From Hyperoplus lanceolatus (Eukaryota; Chordata; Actinopteri; Uranoscopiformes; Ammodytidae), in the NCBI GenBank assembly GCA_026929865.2, contig CM049395.1, forward strand, positions 10,747,501-10,811,500: a stretch of 64,000 nt of DNA, given 5' to 3'. A program made the position numbers and the translations under genes. Position 1 is the first letter of the stretch. Every line of letters starts with the position of its first letter. The notes below the pieces were generated by a model. It saw nothing but the letters and a program-made list of their open reading frames with translations, searched no databases and was not told the origin of the DNA. Positions 32,803 to 44,929 of this stretch are shown piece by piece.

Positions 32803-35800
32803 TCAGGTTAGTGTGTTTTTTGGGCACAAAAGATGTCGTGAGTGAAGAAACACACTTCTTTGAAAAGTCCAGAACTTTGCAAATGTTGCTGAAATAGCAG
32901 GTTACAGTTTACAACCACTTCCTCTCTTTGATGCACACAAGTTCTTATTTTTGCACAGAAAATTAGTAGATGTAATACATGTAATGAGTAGAAGCGTAAT
33001 TAATATGCTCATTTAAACATATGCAGATGCCTTGTAGAGCTTTCAATTATGAACCATCAGGGAGTATTCCCCCAATGCCTGCATCAGTCGTCCTCCATCT
33101 TCATGTTCACCCTGCTTCTTAATAAACAGCCTCTGAGCAATGCTCTCTTTAAACGGCTTGTGACCTTTGGGTGATACTTATGCTCAACCACCATAACAGC
33201 TAATACTATCTCATTAGAATACAATAGCCAAGAAATGTAGCTTATAAAGCTGTGTCAGGAAGATTTACCCAAAAGCCACAGTGCCTGCATAAAGCAGTAA
33301 AGGAGAGCTCTCGTTATGTTTTTTTTTTCAATAAAGGACCACACTCTGCACATTTTACATAGCAGGATAAGTGACGTAACTACAGCATGATTGACTTCCT
33401 GTTCTTAAAATGATTAAAGGTGACTATAAGTGTAAAGGAAGAAAAGGAAAGCTTCCGTGACTTATGGCACTTTTCAGGTTCCATTCTTGAACCCAGTGGT
33501 CAAGCAGCCTCCCACTAACAGCCATTGACATCTCATTGTGTGCTGTGTGTGCTACATTAATTGAGTAAAAGGGATAAAAGCAAAGAGAGGTAGAGGAAAA
33601 AATTGCTAATTTTGGAGCAGATAGTCTCTTCACTATAGTGTGCACGCAGTTGCAGCTCGTGCAGTGGTGATATAATTACATTAGGAAGAATGGGGAAGGA
33701 AAAAAGCTCCTCAGGAGCAATGCTAGTGGTGAAAAGTTGCAGCTCATGTGTCCATTAGTGCCTATACAGAACATCATAAGGATTCAGCAGCTGCAGGGAA
33801 TTGAACAAAATATGTATTCTTTGAGTGACCAGTGGGCTTAAAGGAAACAACGCAGAGTTCTGACACATGTATTTCTCCATGGAAAAGTTTGGCAGTCATT
33901 CTTGACAGGGAGAAATTAATAAAAGAAACATGACGAAAAGCTCATATCAGTACTTGGGAGCAAAAAGAGCTTTTCTCTCAACCTAGAGAGGCACCCTATG
34001 AAGATTGCATCAATCATATTACTTTCTGGTCTCAGATTACTTTGATATATGCAGTGCAACCAATCCTATTACTCCCAGACACACAAGACCATTGAGTGTT
34101 CTGTGCTTTCACCAGCTCAGCACTTAACACCTTTGTGGAGAGTTATGATTCCATATGATATTGTCAAGGTCAGGTTGTTGGTACCTTACCCCTTTGCCCT
34201 TTGATTGGATGTTTTAAATCGTGTCTCGCCTGGCTCTCGGCCCACTATCAACTCACCCTTGGGAGTGCCACTCCAGAGGAGATCTCCCCCAGCAGTTAAA
34301 AGCAAGTGCTAGCGGGGAGCCTATAGTGAGAATATGCTTTTAGTGCAGAATAAATCAATCTTCAGGAGAGGCCTTAAATCAGGAATGACAATGTTGTCCC
34401 ATTTTGCTAGGCTCCACTCATGTGGCATTAGTTTAAGCTCAACTTCATCTCTGAAAACAGAAACGGACATTGCTTTGGCCAAGGTGTTTTTATCCCCTGT
34501 AATTTCTGAAGATCAATAGATGCAGTCATTGACCCACAAAGCTCAGAGGTTAGGCTCTATTTATAGTCATTGGTGTGTTCACTCTGTAGTACTTACACTC
34601 ACTACCATCGACCCTTCAGTTTTTCCACAAATTCAAGTTTGTTGGAGAAGTAGGTGGAGTAAGGACTCGCTAAGATAGCGTTGCCAGGTTTGGCATTAGT
34701 GGTGTTGATGGTGGTGGCAGAAGCATACAATTTGACTACTAGTGAAGTGAGGAAATGAGGTCAGCGACGCTTCCACTTTGAACGCTTCCGAGAATTTGAG
34801 TCAGAGCTGTGAGTAAATTCAAAGTGAAAAGGGGTTTCACTGAGTGCAGTACAACATCCCAAACTGTAATATTAAACCGATATGGTGCGGAAGAGCAACT
34901 AATCAATTAAAAGCAAAAGAAATTGGATGGCAGGCAAGGACAGGATGGACAGCTGATGACATATTTATCAAGGCACAATCACCACTGAGGAATATTCCAG
35001 CTCTGCGCAATGAGTGACAGATGGAGAGCGCTGCCTCTTTAACAGCGTCCCTGGGCGACAGGTTCTTGAGGAAATGGGACTATGCTGTACATTTGAGCAA
35101 TTTTGGGGTAGAATACTTGTGTTTTAAAGCTGGAAAGCATTTCATGCAATAAAGAATTCATCTTTTACCTGAAATAATGAAATGCAGGAGGTTGAATTAT
35201 ACATCTAATCCCAACGCATGCATTTCTAACAAAGTCAGGATTTAAAAATGCAAAGTAAAGCTAATTAATCCGACACGATGACTCTGAAAATGCATACATA
35301 CGGTATGTCATATTAATTAGCACAGAAGCCACACACAGAAAGAAAATTAGGTGATACAAATGAGAAGTAACATTTCTTGGTTTGCAGCTTAGTCCACTCT
35401 GTTTCCTCACTCACCAACCGTTGAAGCTTCCCGGGTTGTGCTCCCTGTCTAAGATACCTTAGCAAGGAGAAAGGCAAGCCATTGCAAGATGTGTTTTTTT
35501 TTTAATTTCTGGCCACTGTGTACGTTTCAAATGAATCACACAAATATTTATTTAAAGAGTTGAATTACTCTAACATAGATTGTTATTCATCAGGTCTTCA
35601 AGGGCATCCTGGCTTATAATATAGCTTGTCATTTTGTCCGACTGACTGAAGCACGGCTAAATTGTCCTGAATTATTCAGGTGGTTGGTAAATAAAACAGC
35701 AGGAGAGGCTTGCGTTTGACTGGATGGAACAGACTGAAATAACTGTTCGGTCTCCAGGTGAGGAGTCGGCTCCTCTATTTGAAGCAGGCATGCGAGAGAG

Positions 35801-37321
35801 AGAAATGCATATTATTTATGCTTAGAAACACTGGGCCTTGGTCCAAAGGCAGGAATATACTATAGGAGAGGCAGAGCAGTTGGCTGCCCACAGTTGAGCC
35901 TAGAGTGGGAAACAAACAGTACTGGTGAACAGAAGGTAACACCTTGGAGGAGGGGAAGACTTTACGGGCTGGACAGTACAGCATTGGAGAAAATATAACC
36001 TGCGGTGACTTTTGAGGACCTGGGGCTGTCTATTCTGATTCTTATCTGTAACATAATATAAATATGTTACATATACTCCATTTTTAAACCACTGATATCT
36101 ATTCATAGATCAAGGGCCATGCACCTGGCATTGGACTTATATCACAGTAGCTTGAGAACCAGTTAACCTCTCATTAACATTTATCATTTTGACAAATTAT
36201 AAAAAAAAGTCCTCATGATTATTGTGTAAAAATATTGAGAGAGGCAACCTATTCAATTTCATTTTTTAATCACGTTTCAGACTGTTATGCTTTCTCAGTA
36301 TACAAAAAAAACTGTAGAAGACACTTGAGCAGAAACAGATCCAGGACGACCTGAGGGAGACTCAGATGTGTCTGCGTTTATTCTTGTACTTTCCTGTCGG
36401 CTCTGAATACGTCTTTTATCAACCCGAAAATGTTGGTCCATTTATGCTCTCCAATTCAGACAGAGCAATTGACATGGTGGTCCATTCTACCCTCAGTTTG
36501 TATAAATGTACAGATCAGACTAGATATATTTGGTTGTGTACTAATGTGCCTTGCCAGGTTGTACAAGAACGATTTAATGATTTTGTTTTGCTCTTGTGGT
36601 TAATTAGTGAACATACTGTCTACAGTAGATGGACTATATTTTTCTTATGTAGGGTATCCTTGAAAACCATGGATTGCATAATGGTAATGGCCAGTGGTTA
36701 CTGGGCAGAAGTATGACTTGAGACAAGTGGGCCCAGACAGGATAATAGAGATGGTAATAAAAACTAATGGAGGCTCACTGAGCCATCAGGGTGTATTTCC
36801 CATGCACAGCATGATACGATGATTACTGGGGCACGGTTTGCCTTGTCATGACAGGTCTCTTATAAGGAAATCACTGAGAGGAAGGGGCATTGAAGTGGAC
36901 TGTTTCCTGCAGTGGATAATTGCAAACAGACAGCAGAACCATTTCACTGGGAGATGCCTCTTTGAAAAGCATGTGTTACACGGAAAACTACAAGTGATTA
37001 TGTTATATATGAGTGCTTGTACCCAACTGCTTTGAATTTGTGATGTAAATTCTTCTTTCATGCTTATATTGATGAAATTCTTACTTTTTTGCAAAGGTAT
37101 ATGTTAGGAAAAAAACCCATCTCCACACAGTCTAAAAGACAGCAATGAAAGTGACGGGGACAAAATCATACCCATCCCTTCAAATCCACTTTGAGTCAAT
37201 CAGTTAATCAGACAGGCTCACAGGATCCTGAAGCACCTGTCAATTATACTCTACAATGAGTATGAACTCTTTCCGTTGGGCAGACGCTATAGAGCCAGTA
37301 GGTGAAAAAAAAGGGTCCGCC
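32803..37321. other. Long repeat-poor intergenic stretch
   Basis: 4.5 kb almost free of recognisable transposon ends. Blocks at about 34180-34560 and 35210-35350 are GC-balanced or carry TTAATTAG/TAATTAAT words typical of homeodomain sites and of conserved vertebrate non-coding elements. Small frames (36366-36716 and others) have no motif. No exon is supported. Confidence 0.45.
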
Positions 37322-37606
37322 TTAAAGCTGGGGTATATGATTTCTGATTGGTTAAATTGAACATGAGCGGTACACTTTGACCAATCAGAGCGAGGCTCCG
37401 ATTCTAAAGAAAAAATTATCTGTTCTTATTGGCTGTTGGGACTGTCCATTCACTTTGGCACCGACGTTGTTAGTGTAGAGTGTGTCAGGGAGTAGAGGGA
37501 CCATAGGGGAGGGACCAAAGAGAACAAGTGGAGCGGTTGAGGTATTTGGATTCAAATCTCTATCCCAACTGCTATTTTCTCCCCAAATCCTCCACCCCAG
37601 CTTTAA
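37322..37606. mobile_element. TTAA MITE, family C copy 2 (intact)
   Basis: TTAAAGCTGGGGTATATGAT at the left, CTCCACCCCAGCTTTAA at the right, 285 bp. It is the uninterrupted counterpart, in inverse orientation, of 9229-9825. Contains inverted CCAAT boxes (GATTGGTTAAAT, GACCAATCAGAG). Confidence 0.87.
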
Positions 37607-38156
37607 GCTTTCCTTTATTCACAAATATATAGCACTTAGGAAACAACCAGTCCAGTGCTCATCAACTTTAAAATGCTGGATATAAATGCATGTTTAACTT
37701 CTTTATCATAGGGCATGTGCAATCTCCCTCATCGGCAATTTATCTTAACTTCATTTTATCTAGAGCAATTTCGATTTTATCATGGGTGATATACTTTTAA
37801 TTAAATTTACCATGTGAATTATTTTATCAAGTGCATCTTTTGTCAGCACTTTCTTTCGGGACAATAACAGTTTATCTCCTTATCTTAAAATATATTAGTC
37901 CTAATAATACAGATGATGGTTACAAATGTTTGTTTTATTTTCAAAATAATGATTTAGTTGGGATGAATTTTCTGGGATATTAAAAGTATATTTACTACAC
38001 CAATCTTAGTAATCCATTAAGCAGAATGTTTGCATTACAGTTTTTTTTTTAATCGCTAAACCACAGTGGGCACAACTGGAGCGACGTGCAAAACTCTAAC
38101 AACACTATGCACAGCAGCAGTTCATGTGGACCAAACTCTAGCTCGTTTTTCATTGC
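37607..38156. other. Intergenic stretch, nothing recognised
   Basis: AT-rich sequence with a T-homopolymer at 38041; no ORF or repeat end. Confidence 0.6.
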
Positions 38157-38399
38157 TTAACCCTCCTGTTATGTTCATTTGTCAGGAACAGCAATGGTGT
38201 TCCGGGTCAATTTGACCCGGTGCATGTTTAAATCTCCAAAAGAAATCCTAACAAGCAGTGTGAACATGTCATTGCCAACTCTATGACTTACTATTCAATC
38301 AATATTTAGTAATGTGGTGTTCCATACCTCTAACAGGTAATGGTTCAATAAGGATAATTCACTAGTTTTTCATTAAAAAATACATGTTGAAACTTTTTT

Positions 38400-38736
38400 T
38401 GTAATGTTTCACCACTTTATTACTTTTGAAACACTGGAGAAAATGTGAAAAGTCTCCAGAGACATTGTGGCTTGAAATATAGCCCTGCCTGTCTCTGCAT
38501 CCCACAGTCTGGCTGTCGATTCATCCTTTGACCCCAGCCAGGATGAGGAGCCCCATTTACACATCTAAATGTGTTTTGTCCAGCTCCTTCCACTTTTCTC
38601 CAAAAACACACCTCCCTTCTAAATTAGTAATTTCCAGAATGATTTTCTGTATTGAATCTGGCATGACCAGCTCAAAACTTGACTTGATGTCAGTCACACG
38701 AGTCAGTGCCATCCTAGTGGGCCCTGGCACTGTCTT
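38400..38736 (-). pseudogene. piggyBac-like transposase, conserved-domain fragment
   Basis: Minus-strand translation from about 38729 gives GPTRMALTRVTDIKSSFELV, then MPDSIQKIILEITNLEGR, GEKWKELDKTHLDV, a stop, then MGLLILAGV and a further stop near 38530. This is the N-terminal part of the DDE_Tnp_1_7 (piggyBac) domain, where 'ITNLEG...W..L...L.A.IGLLILAG' is characteristic. The catalytic aspartates further on are not present in recognisable form. Continues, beyond the nested Tc1 relic, the N-terminal fragment at 39880-40180. Non-functional: two stops and loss of the catalytic core. Confidence 0.85.
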
Positions 38737-39828
38737 TAAGGTGAAACTCGAAAAATTTGAATATCGTGCAAAAGTTCATTTATTTCAGTAATTTGACTCA
38801 AAAGGTGAAAGTAATATATTATATAGACCCATTACATGAAAGGTGAGACATCCAAAGCCTGTATTTGTTATCATTTAGATTATTATGGTTTACACAGCTT
38901 ATGAAAACCCCAAATTTAAAATCTCAGAACATTTGAATATTACATGAAATCAATAAAAAAAGGGATTTTTAATATGGAAATATCAGCCCTCTATAAAGTA
39001 TATTCATGCATGTGTACTCAGTAGGGGTGGGAAAAAAATTGATTTTCCGATTAATATCGATTCTCTCTCGAACGATTCTGAATCGATTCAGAAAAGTTAA
39101 TAATCGATTTTTTTTTTTTTTTTGTAAATACTAATACTTCCTGCGCCATTGCGCATGCACACCACATATGTGCGAGTTGTTTCCAAAGTGGCTTCAAAAG
39201 GGCTGAGAGCAGCAAACCCATGACCTGCACCGGCTTTATCTCTGTTTATGTTTTTGTATGAGAGCTGAATTCCAAGCCATACTTTTTGTACAATGTGTTG
39301 AAATGACATAGAAAATAATAGATAATAGAATAGAAATCCTATAGAAACATGATTTACAAGATTAGAAATGAAATAAAACTGAATCGGTTTAGTTTTTACA
39401 TACTTCCATATTGTGTTGAAATGCAAGCTGCATTGATTATTGCACTGTTCATAGAAAGTCATATTTGTGACAAGAACAGCTTTTCTCTTAAAACAATATT
39501 AGAGAAGGTAATTCATCTGTTGATTGTCTTTAATGATCATCATAAGTAGGAAGTGATTAGTAAACTCTGAGTAGCAAACTCAGATGTGCATATAAATATA
39601 TTTTTGAAATTCACACATGGGTATGTACATAAAAAATGTTTTGCATTGAGATCCATTGAAAATCGAATTTGAATCGAATCGTTGACCTCTGAATCGGAAT
39701 CGAATCGTGAGGTGCCAAGAGATTCCCACCCCTAGTACTCAGTACTTGGTTTGGGTCCATTTTGCATGACTTATTGCCTAAATTCCAATACATTTTCCAT
39801 GATATTCTAATTAAATGAGTTTCACCTG
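38737..39828. mobile_element. Tc1-like relic inside the piggyBac transposase gene
   Basis: The left part GGTGAAACTCGAAAAATTTG and the right end GAGTTTCACCTG are the same inverted repeats as the 5710-7392 element, and internal words (AACCCCAAATTTAAAATCTC, TACTCAGTACTTGG) follow in the same order. TA follows the right end; the left flank (TTTAA) has decayed. It contains no transposase. Its middle is interrupted by the hAT MITE 39022-39734. Confidence 0.85.
39022..39734. mobile_element. hAT MITE, innermost insertion
   Basis: TAGGGGTGGGAA at the left and TTCCCACCCCTA at the right, 713 bp, with a perfect 8-bp duplication GTACTCAG at 39014-39021 and 39735-39742. Subterminal GAATCGATTC / GAATCGAATCG words repeat near both ends. 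A 14-bp T run lies near 39110. There is no transposase; open frames are short and unshared. Confidence 0.93.
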
Positions 39829-39879
39829 TATGCTTTCTGCAGACAGGTCTGCCTGACGCATATTTGGGGATGAATTTCA

Positions 39880-40180
39880 CCAATTTGACATGAATGTCTT
39901 GCTTGGAGGAATAGGATTAGCAATTCCCTCATCTGGTTCAAATTCAGAATCATTAGAATCAGAATTTAGACATATCCTCCTCTATTTCACTGGCATGATC
40001 AATGATGACTTCCAGAGCCTCCTGGACTGTCATCCTTCTGCTTCTGCTTCTCATTTTGTAAAGGTCTGCCTGACAGAGTGTAATGTTGGTAGGACTCCCA
40101 CGCAGAGAATATTTTATATGTTTTGCCCCTCCCCTGTTGAGTGTCCACTGAATGTGGGTGGAGTTTTCCCAAGGGAACAT
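39880..40180 (-). pseudogene. piggyBac-like transposase, N-terminal fragment
   Basis: On the minus strand, RRMTVQEALEVIID followed by ASEIEEDMSKF and, after a stop and shift, NDSEFEPDEG form the acidic N-terminal leader typical of piggyBac transposases ('T.eEAL..l..SD.ED'). It lies upstream of the conserved-domain fragment at 38400-38736 in the expected order, separated by the nested insertion. At least one stop breaks it. Confidence 0.7.
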
Positions 40181-40560
40181 AAATGGTTCCTGTCAAAAGT
40201 CATAACACTTGCAACTGTGTGTGTGTTTGGGCGTGTGTGTGTGTGTATGTGTGTGCGAGATTTGGGTGAAATATGTATCACAGTTGTAAAGAAAGAAATA
40301 GTCTTATATTTCTGACACCCTTTTACCTCCAGTTTTACTGCCGGGTCAAATTGACCCGAACAGTATCTATGTGATATAAACATGCAGGGGGTGGTTGCAA
40401 ATGTGTGAGATGAAATATATATATTTTTTTATTATGTTGATTACCCTAATTAAGGCAAGCAGAAGAAGTTTTGTACTGAAAAAATACTTTTAACTATTTT
40501 TCCTAGATCTTCAAACTTTGAAATGGGTCAATTTGACCTGGAACATAACAGGAGGGTTAA

Positions 40561-41981
40561 ACACAGAATAATGTTCAGTTGAGTCCAATAGTGGTTATCC
40601 CAGAGGTTAGGCCAGGGGTACATCCAACACCACCTGACTGATACGTATATATTAGGACTTTGGCGGTCTGAGAAAGGAAACACTGAGCATGTTTACATGC
40701 ACAGCAATATCCGGATATTAACCTGTAAAATGTCATATTCCAAATAAGACATTGCCATGTTAACAGCAGTTTCTGCTCACCTTAATCAGAATAAAGTCAG
40801 TCGGAGTAAGTCATAATCGTATTAAGACATGACACACAAACACAAATTTGATTGTAAAGGAATTTAAATTCTGTGATATGTTATGCACAATTGTATTGCA
40901 AAGGAAAGTTTTTATTTTCATGAGACAATTTAAATGTTGGTAGGCCTGAAATTCTAAACTAAATAAAATATACCTGCTTGTTAGTGATTCATTGTATTGT
41001 TACGACTTGTAAAACTGTAAGACCGTGAGCATGACCGAGCATGACCGATGATAAACTATCGGCTGTACCATCACTGGCTTAGCACATTACTTTGTTTAAA
41101 GTTACCAGAGCTGAAGACTGGGATGTTGATTCTCAATAGGATTGGCAATACATGCAAGCAGGCCCGCCCACACACAAGGCTGGTTCCTTGCAAAGGCCCA
41201 GTCAATGGGCCCCCTTACTCGTATGTGTGTGTGCACTTATCCCTTACTAAACACACGTGTGTGTGTGGGGGGGGGGGCATTGCTGGTCACAAAATGTGAT
41301 TAACCAGATTTCTAGCTAAGCAGGTATTTTGGCCTTGGTCTGCACACCTGAAGGGACCCTACCGCCATAAAATGTTTGTCATGTGACATTTAGCATTTAT
41401 TGGGAAAGATTTGCATATTGTATGCACAGCAGGCAGGCCCACAGTCAATGGGCCCCCCTTACTTATGCTTCACTGGTATGTGTGTGCGTCCACTCATCCC
41501 TAAATTAAAACATACTGTACACATGCATTGTAGAGAGACTGAACTATCTTATCAACCAAGGAGGTGCAGCCTTTTTAACAGTTTCTGACTGACTTACCAA
41601 TTTGTTTGAATACCCTTATACTCAGGCAGATGGTCAATACTCAACAGATCTCTACAAAATAATCAGTTCACACAGAGACAATGGCCTTCTTTAGTATTCA
41701 CTGGGTTTATTAGTGGAGCAGGCAACAACAAAGGAAACATATTGCACATTGTCTATGCTACTAGTTTCAGGTATAGGCTATATTTACAATGCCTGCGCCA
41801 CGGAGAGGGACACAGTTTGGGAAGTTAATATGGTTAGGCCTACATATTAATGAACTGGCGATCTGCTAATTGATTAATCAACAAATAATTTCACTCCTTC
41901 TCCACATACCCAAAAGGTCTTATGAGGGCTGTGAGCTACTGTCAAAGATTATTCTCATTAAGGTTTTCATGCAAACCACCA
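40561..41981. other. Intergenic stretch with a local duplication
   Basis: No gene seen. Two related ~110-bp blocks, each with CAGTCAATGGGCCCCCCTTAC-type sequence followed by a GTATGTGTGTG run, lie at about 41158-41290 and 41425-41530. A CATGTTTACATGCACAGCAA word at 40690 resembles the edge of a common fish DNA transposon but has no partner. Confidence 0.5.
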
Positions 41982-41989
41982 CTTATAGA

Positions 41990-44605
41990 AAGTGTTGGGA
42001 ATAACGCTGTTTAAAATAACAGTGTTAGGTAACGCCGGTCTTTTTTCAGTGACGAGGTAATCTAACTAATTACTTTTTCCGTCGTTACAACGTTAAATGC
42101 GGTGTGTTACTATGAATTGGTTGAATATGCTGTGTAGTCCGAACGCACACCTGGCTCCATACAACACAAACTGCTAGTGAGGAGACCGGTGTGTTTTAAG
42201 TTGTGTTTTATTCAGTGTGGATGACATTATAACTGTCAGTTAGCGTCGTCACGTCAGTCAGCCAGAGCGCCTGTTTAGTGAAGTTTATTTTTCTTTCTCT
42301 CTCTGTTGTGTGAGCATGCATGTTGCCGCAGTAACCACCTATCAATTCACGGTTGAAACGTGCTCTCCCAGAGTTTCTTTGTTCCAGTTAAACAGCATAT
42401 AGGAAAAAAATTCAACTACTCGATTTAAAAAAAAATATTTAAAAATATACATCACAGTGGCTTCTGGAGCTATTTTTGTGCGAGAATTGTTCATCCGCAT
42501 CTAAAAAAATGCACAAGGCCGTGACGTCACGGGAGGGACTGCGGTCCATTCGAACAATAGAAATGAATGCGTTTTAGTGATATTTTGGACACTTGCAAAA
42601 ATATATTCATGTGGATATGACGGGACACACACTTATAATTGTGATCCGTATATGTCTAAGAGAACAGGACAAGTCAAGGATCAGAAAATAAAACTAAATA
42701 ATAACAGAAATATGGACGGGAGTGATGGCATGTTTGCAGGCTTACTGTGACTTACTACTGAGCGTTAGCTAAGGATATGCTGTGTCCACGTCGCGGCCAG
42801 ACTACCACACGCCTACACTGTGATCACGTTGTAAATGGTTGCTATTGTTTCAGCAGTAAGTGAACTAGTGTTGTGTAGGTTATCTAACACTGACAGGAGT
42901 AGCCTATTGATACCTGTTATGAAACTATAGTCTCGGACTAATTGTAACTCCTGCTGCTCTAACGTTACCGCACGGGAGAGAGAGCGGGCGGGCGAGCGAG
43001 AGAAAGAGAGCGAGTGATTTATCAGATTTGTTCTACAATAGGAATAAAAGCATTGAGGATCAAATTAAAGTAAATACAACATACAGTAAATTGATTATGA
43101 CTATGGGTTATGACTTGTTAGCTAGTGGTTATGCTGCCAGCAATACATTATAACCACACGTTGCTTCTCTCACCATTGAAATTAGTATGCCGACTAACTT
43201 TGGAAGTTTAAAAACATTAGCAAACAAGACTTACAGATCATAGTTTCTGTGGGATGAATTTCTGACGGCTCCGTGTCCGGTCGGCCCTAGCTAGGTCCTA
43301 GGTCTGTGTCCCACCGTGTGTCCGTGACCGTCAGTCCAGCTGCAGCTCGGGACAGAGATTGTGAAGCAGCTCAGCTGTTTATTAAACCACGCAGGTCAGG
43401 TGTTGTATGGGTATCCCCTCCTCAACTTCACCGTGTCGCATAATAAGCCTCCTGTCCTGTCTAAAATGATCACCGTGTGTTTCGTGAGGGAGGGAGGCGG
43501 CTGCGGCAGCGATGTAGTCCCGTCTCTTCACGTCTAAACACACCCGGTGACTACAGCTAGCTAGCGCGGCTTACAGTATGTACTGTTACAGACACCGTGG
43601 ACTACTTTTCCTCAAAGGCTGCAGTACACAATACTTCTCCATTATTTTAAAAATGCAATGTAAAACTACAGAACAAAAAGGAACACACTAAATGACAACA
43701 GTTCAATTCACTACTACCTACTACTGTGCATTGGTTGAGGCTGTTAGGTTCGGTCAGGTTCTCACGACTCCCTCCCGTGACGTATTCGAATGCTGTGAAC
43801 TTTTTAGCAGCGTAGCTCAAAAACGCCACTTGTCTCTCAGAATTTACATATTTGTGTTTTGAAAAACGTATAAAATCCTTCCTAGTCTTTTTGAATGGGC
43901 ATGTCCAGAGTAGGTTATGAATCAATCTCGGTTTTTTTTAACCTGCAAGTTGCTCTTTAAGAGTAAGTGCATGGAGTTTCCTGATCTCTATAAATTATAA
44001 TTGTTGCACGTTATTAAACGGCCGCGATTCGCCGGTTGCAACAGCTGTTTAGCGTGTCATCACAAGCCGAATATTGCTATTGTTCTTTTCCTGGGATCTG
44101 TATGCTGCTGTGCATGTTGAAGAAGGAAATAAACATAGGATAAATCCTTACTCCTCCTCTCATCGTCTCATGCTTCATAGTCTGACGTTTTTTGGCCTTA
44201 AGTAGTGTTTTAGCCGACTCCAGTGATATAGCAGATCAGCATGGGACATTCAGCAGTTTCCTCTAGGCCTACTACTTTTGTTGAGAACAAAATACTTGAA
44301 GTGCAGGATAAACCTCTTGCTGTCTGTTGATGTGCAATAAATATTGAAGGTTATGTAGCCTACAAGTAGGCCTACCTGTCTGTTCTACTCATTTCAACTG
44401 ACTTGTGAAAACTGCTCAGAAAAATCCAAATTTTTTTTTGACATATAGCAACTTTTTTTTTAAAGTAGGCTAACGCAAATAGTTACTTTCCCTGGTAACC
44501 AGTTACTTCTATTATAAAGTAATTCAGTTTCTAACTCAGTTACTTTTTGGAACAAGTAGTGAGTAACTAGCTAATTACTTTTTTAAAGTAACGTTCCCAA
44601 CACTG
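41990..44605. mobile_element. Non-autonomous hAT-type transposon, 2.6 kb
   Basis: AAGTGTTGGGAATAACG at the left (first base changed from the usual C) and CGTTCCCAACACTG at the right are inverted, with a perfect 8-bp duplication CTTATAGA at 41982-41989 and 44606-44613. Subterminal TAATTACTTTTT-type and GTTACTTTTTGGAA words follow the 'CAGTGTTGGGAA...TTAC' pattern of this fish hAT group. No transposase frame is present. A TTAA-bounded insertion probably occupies 42388-43960. Confidence 0.92.
42388..43960. mobile_element. Possible TTAA element nested in the hAT
   Basis: TTAAACAGCATATAGGAAAA at the left and, in inverse, TTAAAGAGCAACTTGCAGG at the right, with TTAA at both limits. Internal symmetry is seen in CGTGACGTCACGGGAGGGAC (42521) against the complement of GACTCCCTCCCGTGAC (43767). 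The inverted repeats are imperfect, so the call is tentative. The interior is CpG-rich around 42960-43010 and 43480-43530. Confidence 0.45.
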
Positions 44606-44929
44606 CTTATAGAGGTCATGAACTACATGGAAATTCTTGTCTTTTGAAATGTGTTCACAGGTCAGGCAGAGGGGATGAAGGTGTCTGTCTCCGAGTGTCA
44701 GGATATGAGGAGTGGCTGTGTACAGACCCGTCGCCAGACCTCAGTCTTAAGGGGGGCATATGAAATGCATAGGGGGGCACAATTATTATTAGCCCACAGT
44801 ACGTAGGCTATATTTTTAATAGTCCTCTATTCGCGCAGCACGTAATCGTCACGTTAAACTAACCAACAGCGGTAGCCTATAGCCTACAACATCAGTCCTC
44901 ATAATGTAAAGCAATACATTACATAGAAG

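Larger units (their letters stand above)
38157..40560 (-). mobile_element. Dead piggyBac element with nested insertions
   Basis: TTAACCCTCCTGTTATGTTC at the left matches in inverse GAACATAACAGGAGGGTTAA at the right, with TTAA at both limits. Subterminal GGGTCAATTTGACCC palindromes lie near each end (38206 and 40342). The transposase gene runs on the minus strand and is split by a Tc1 relic at 38737-39828, itself split by a hAT MITE at 39022-39734. Removing the nested DNA leaves about 1.3 kb, shorter than a full element, so internal deletion has occurred as well. Confidence 0.92.
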
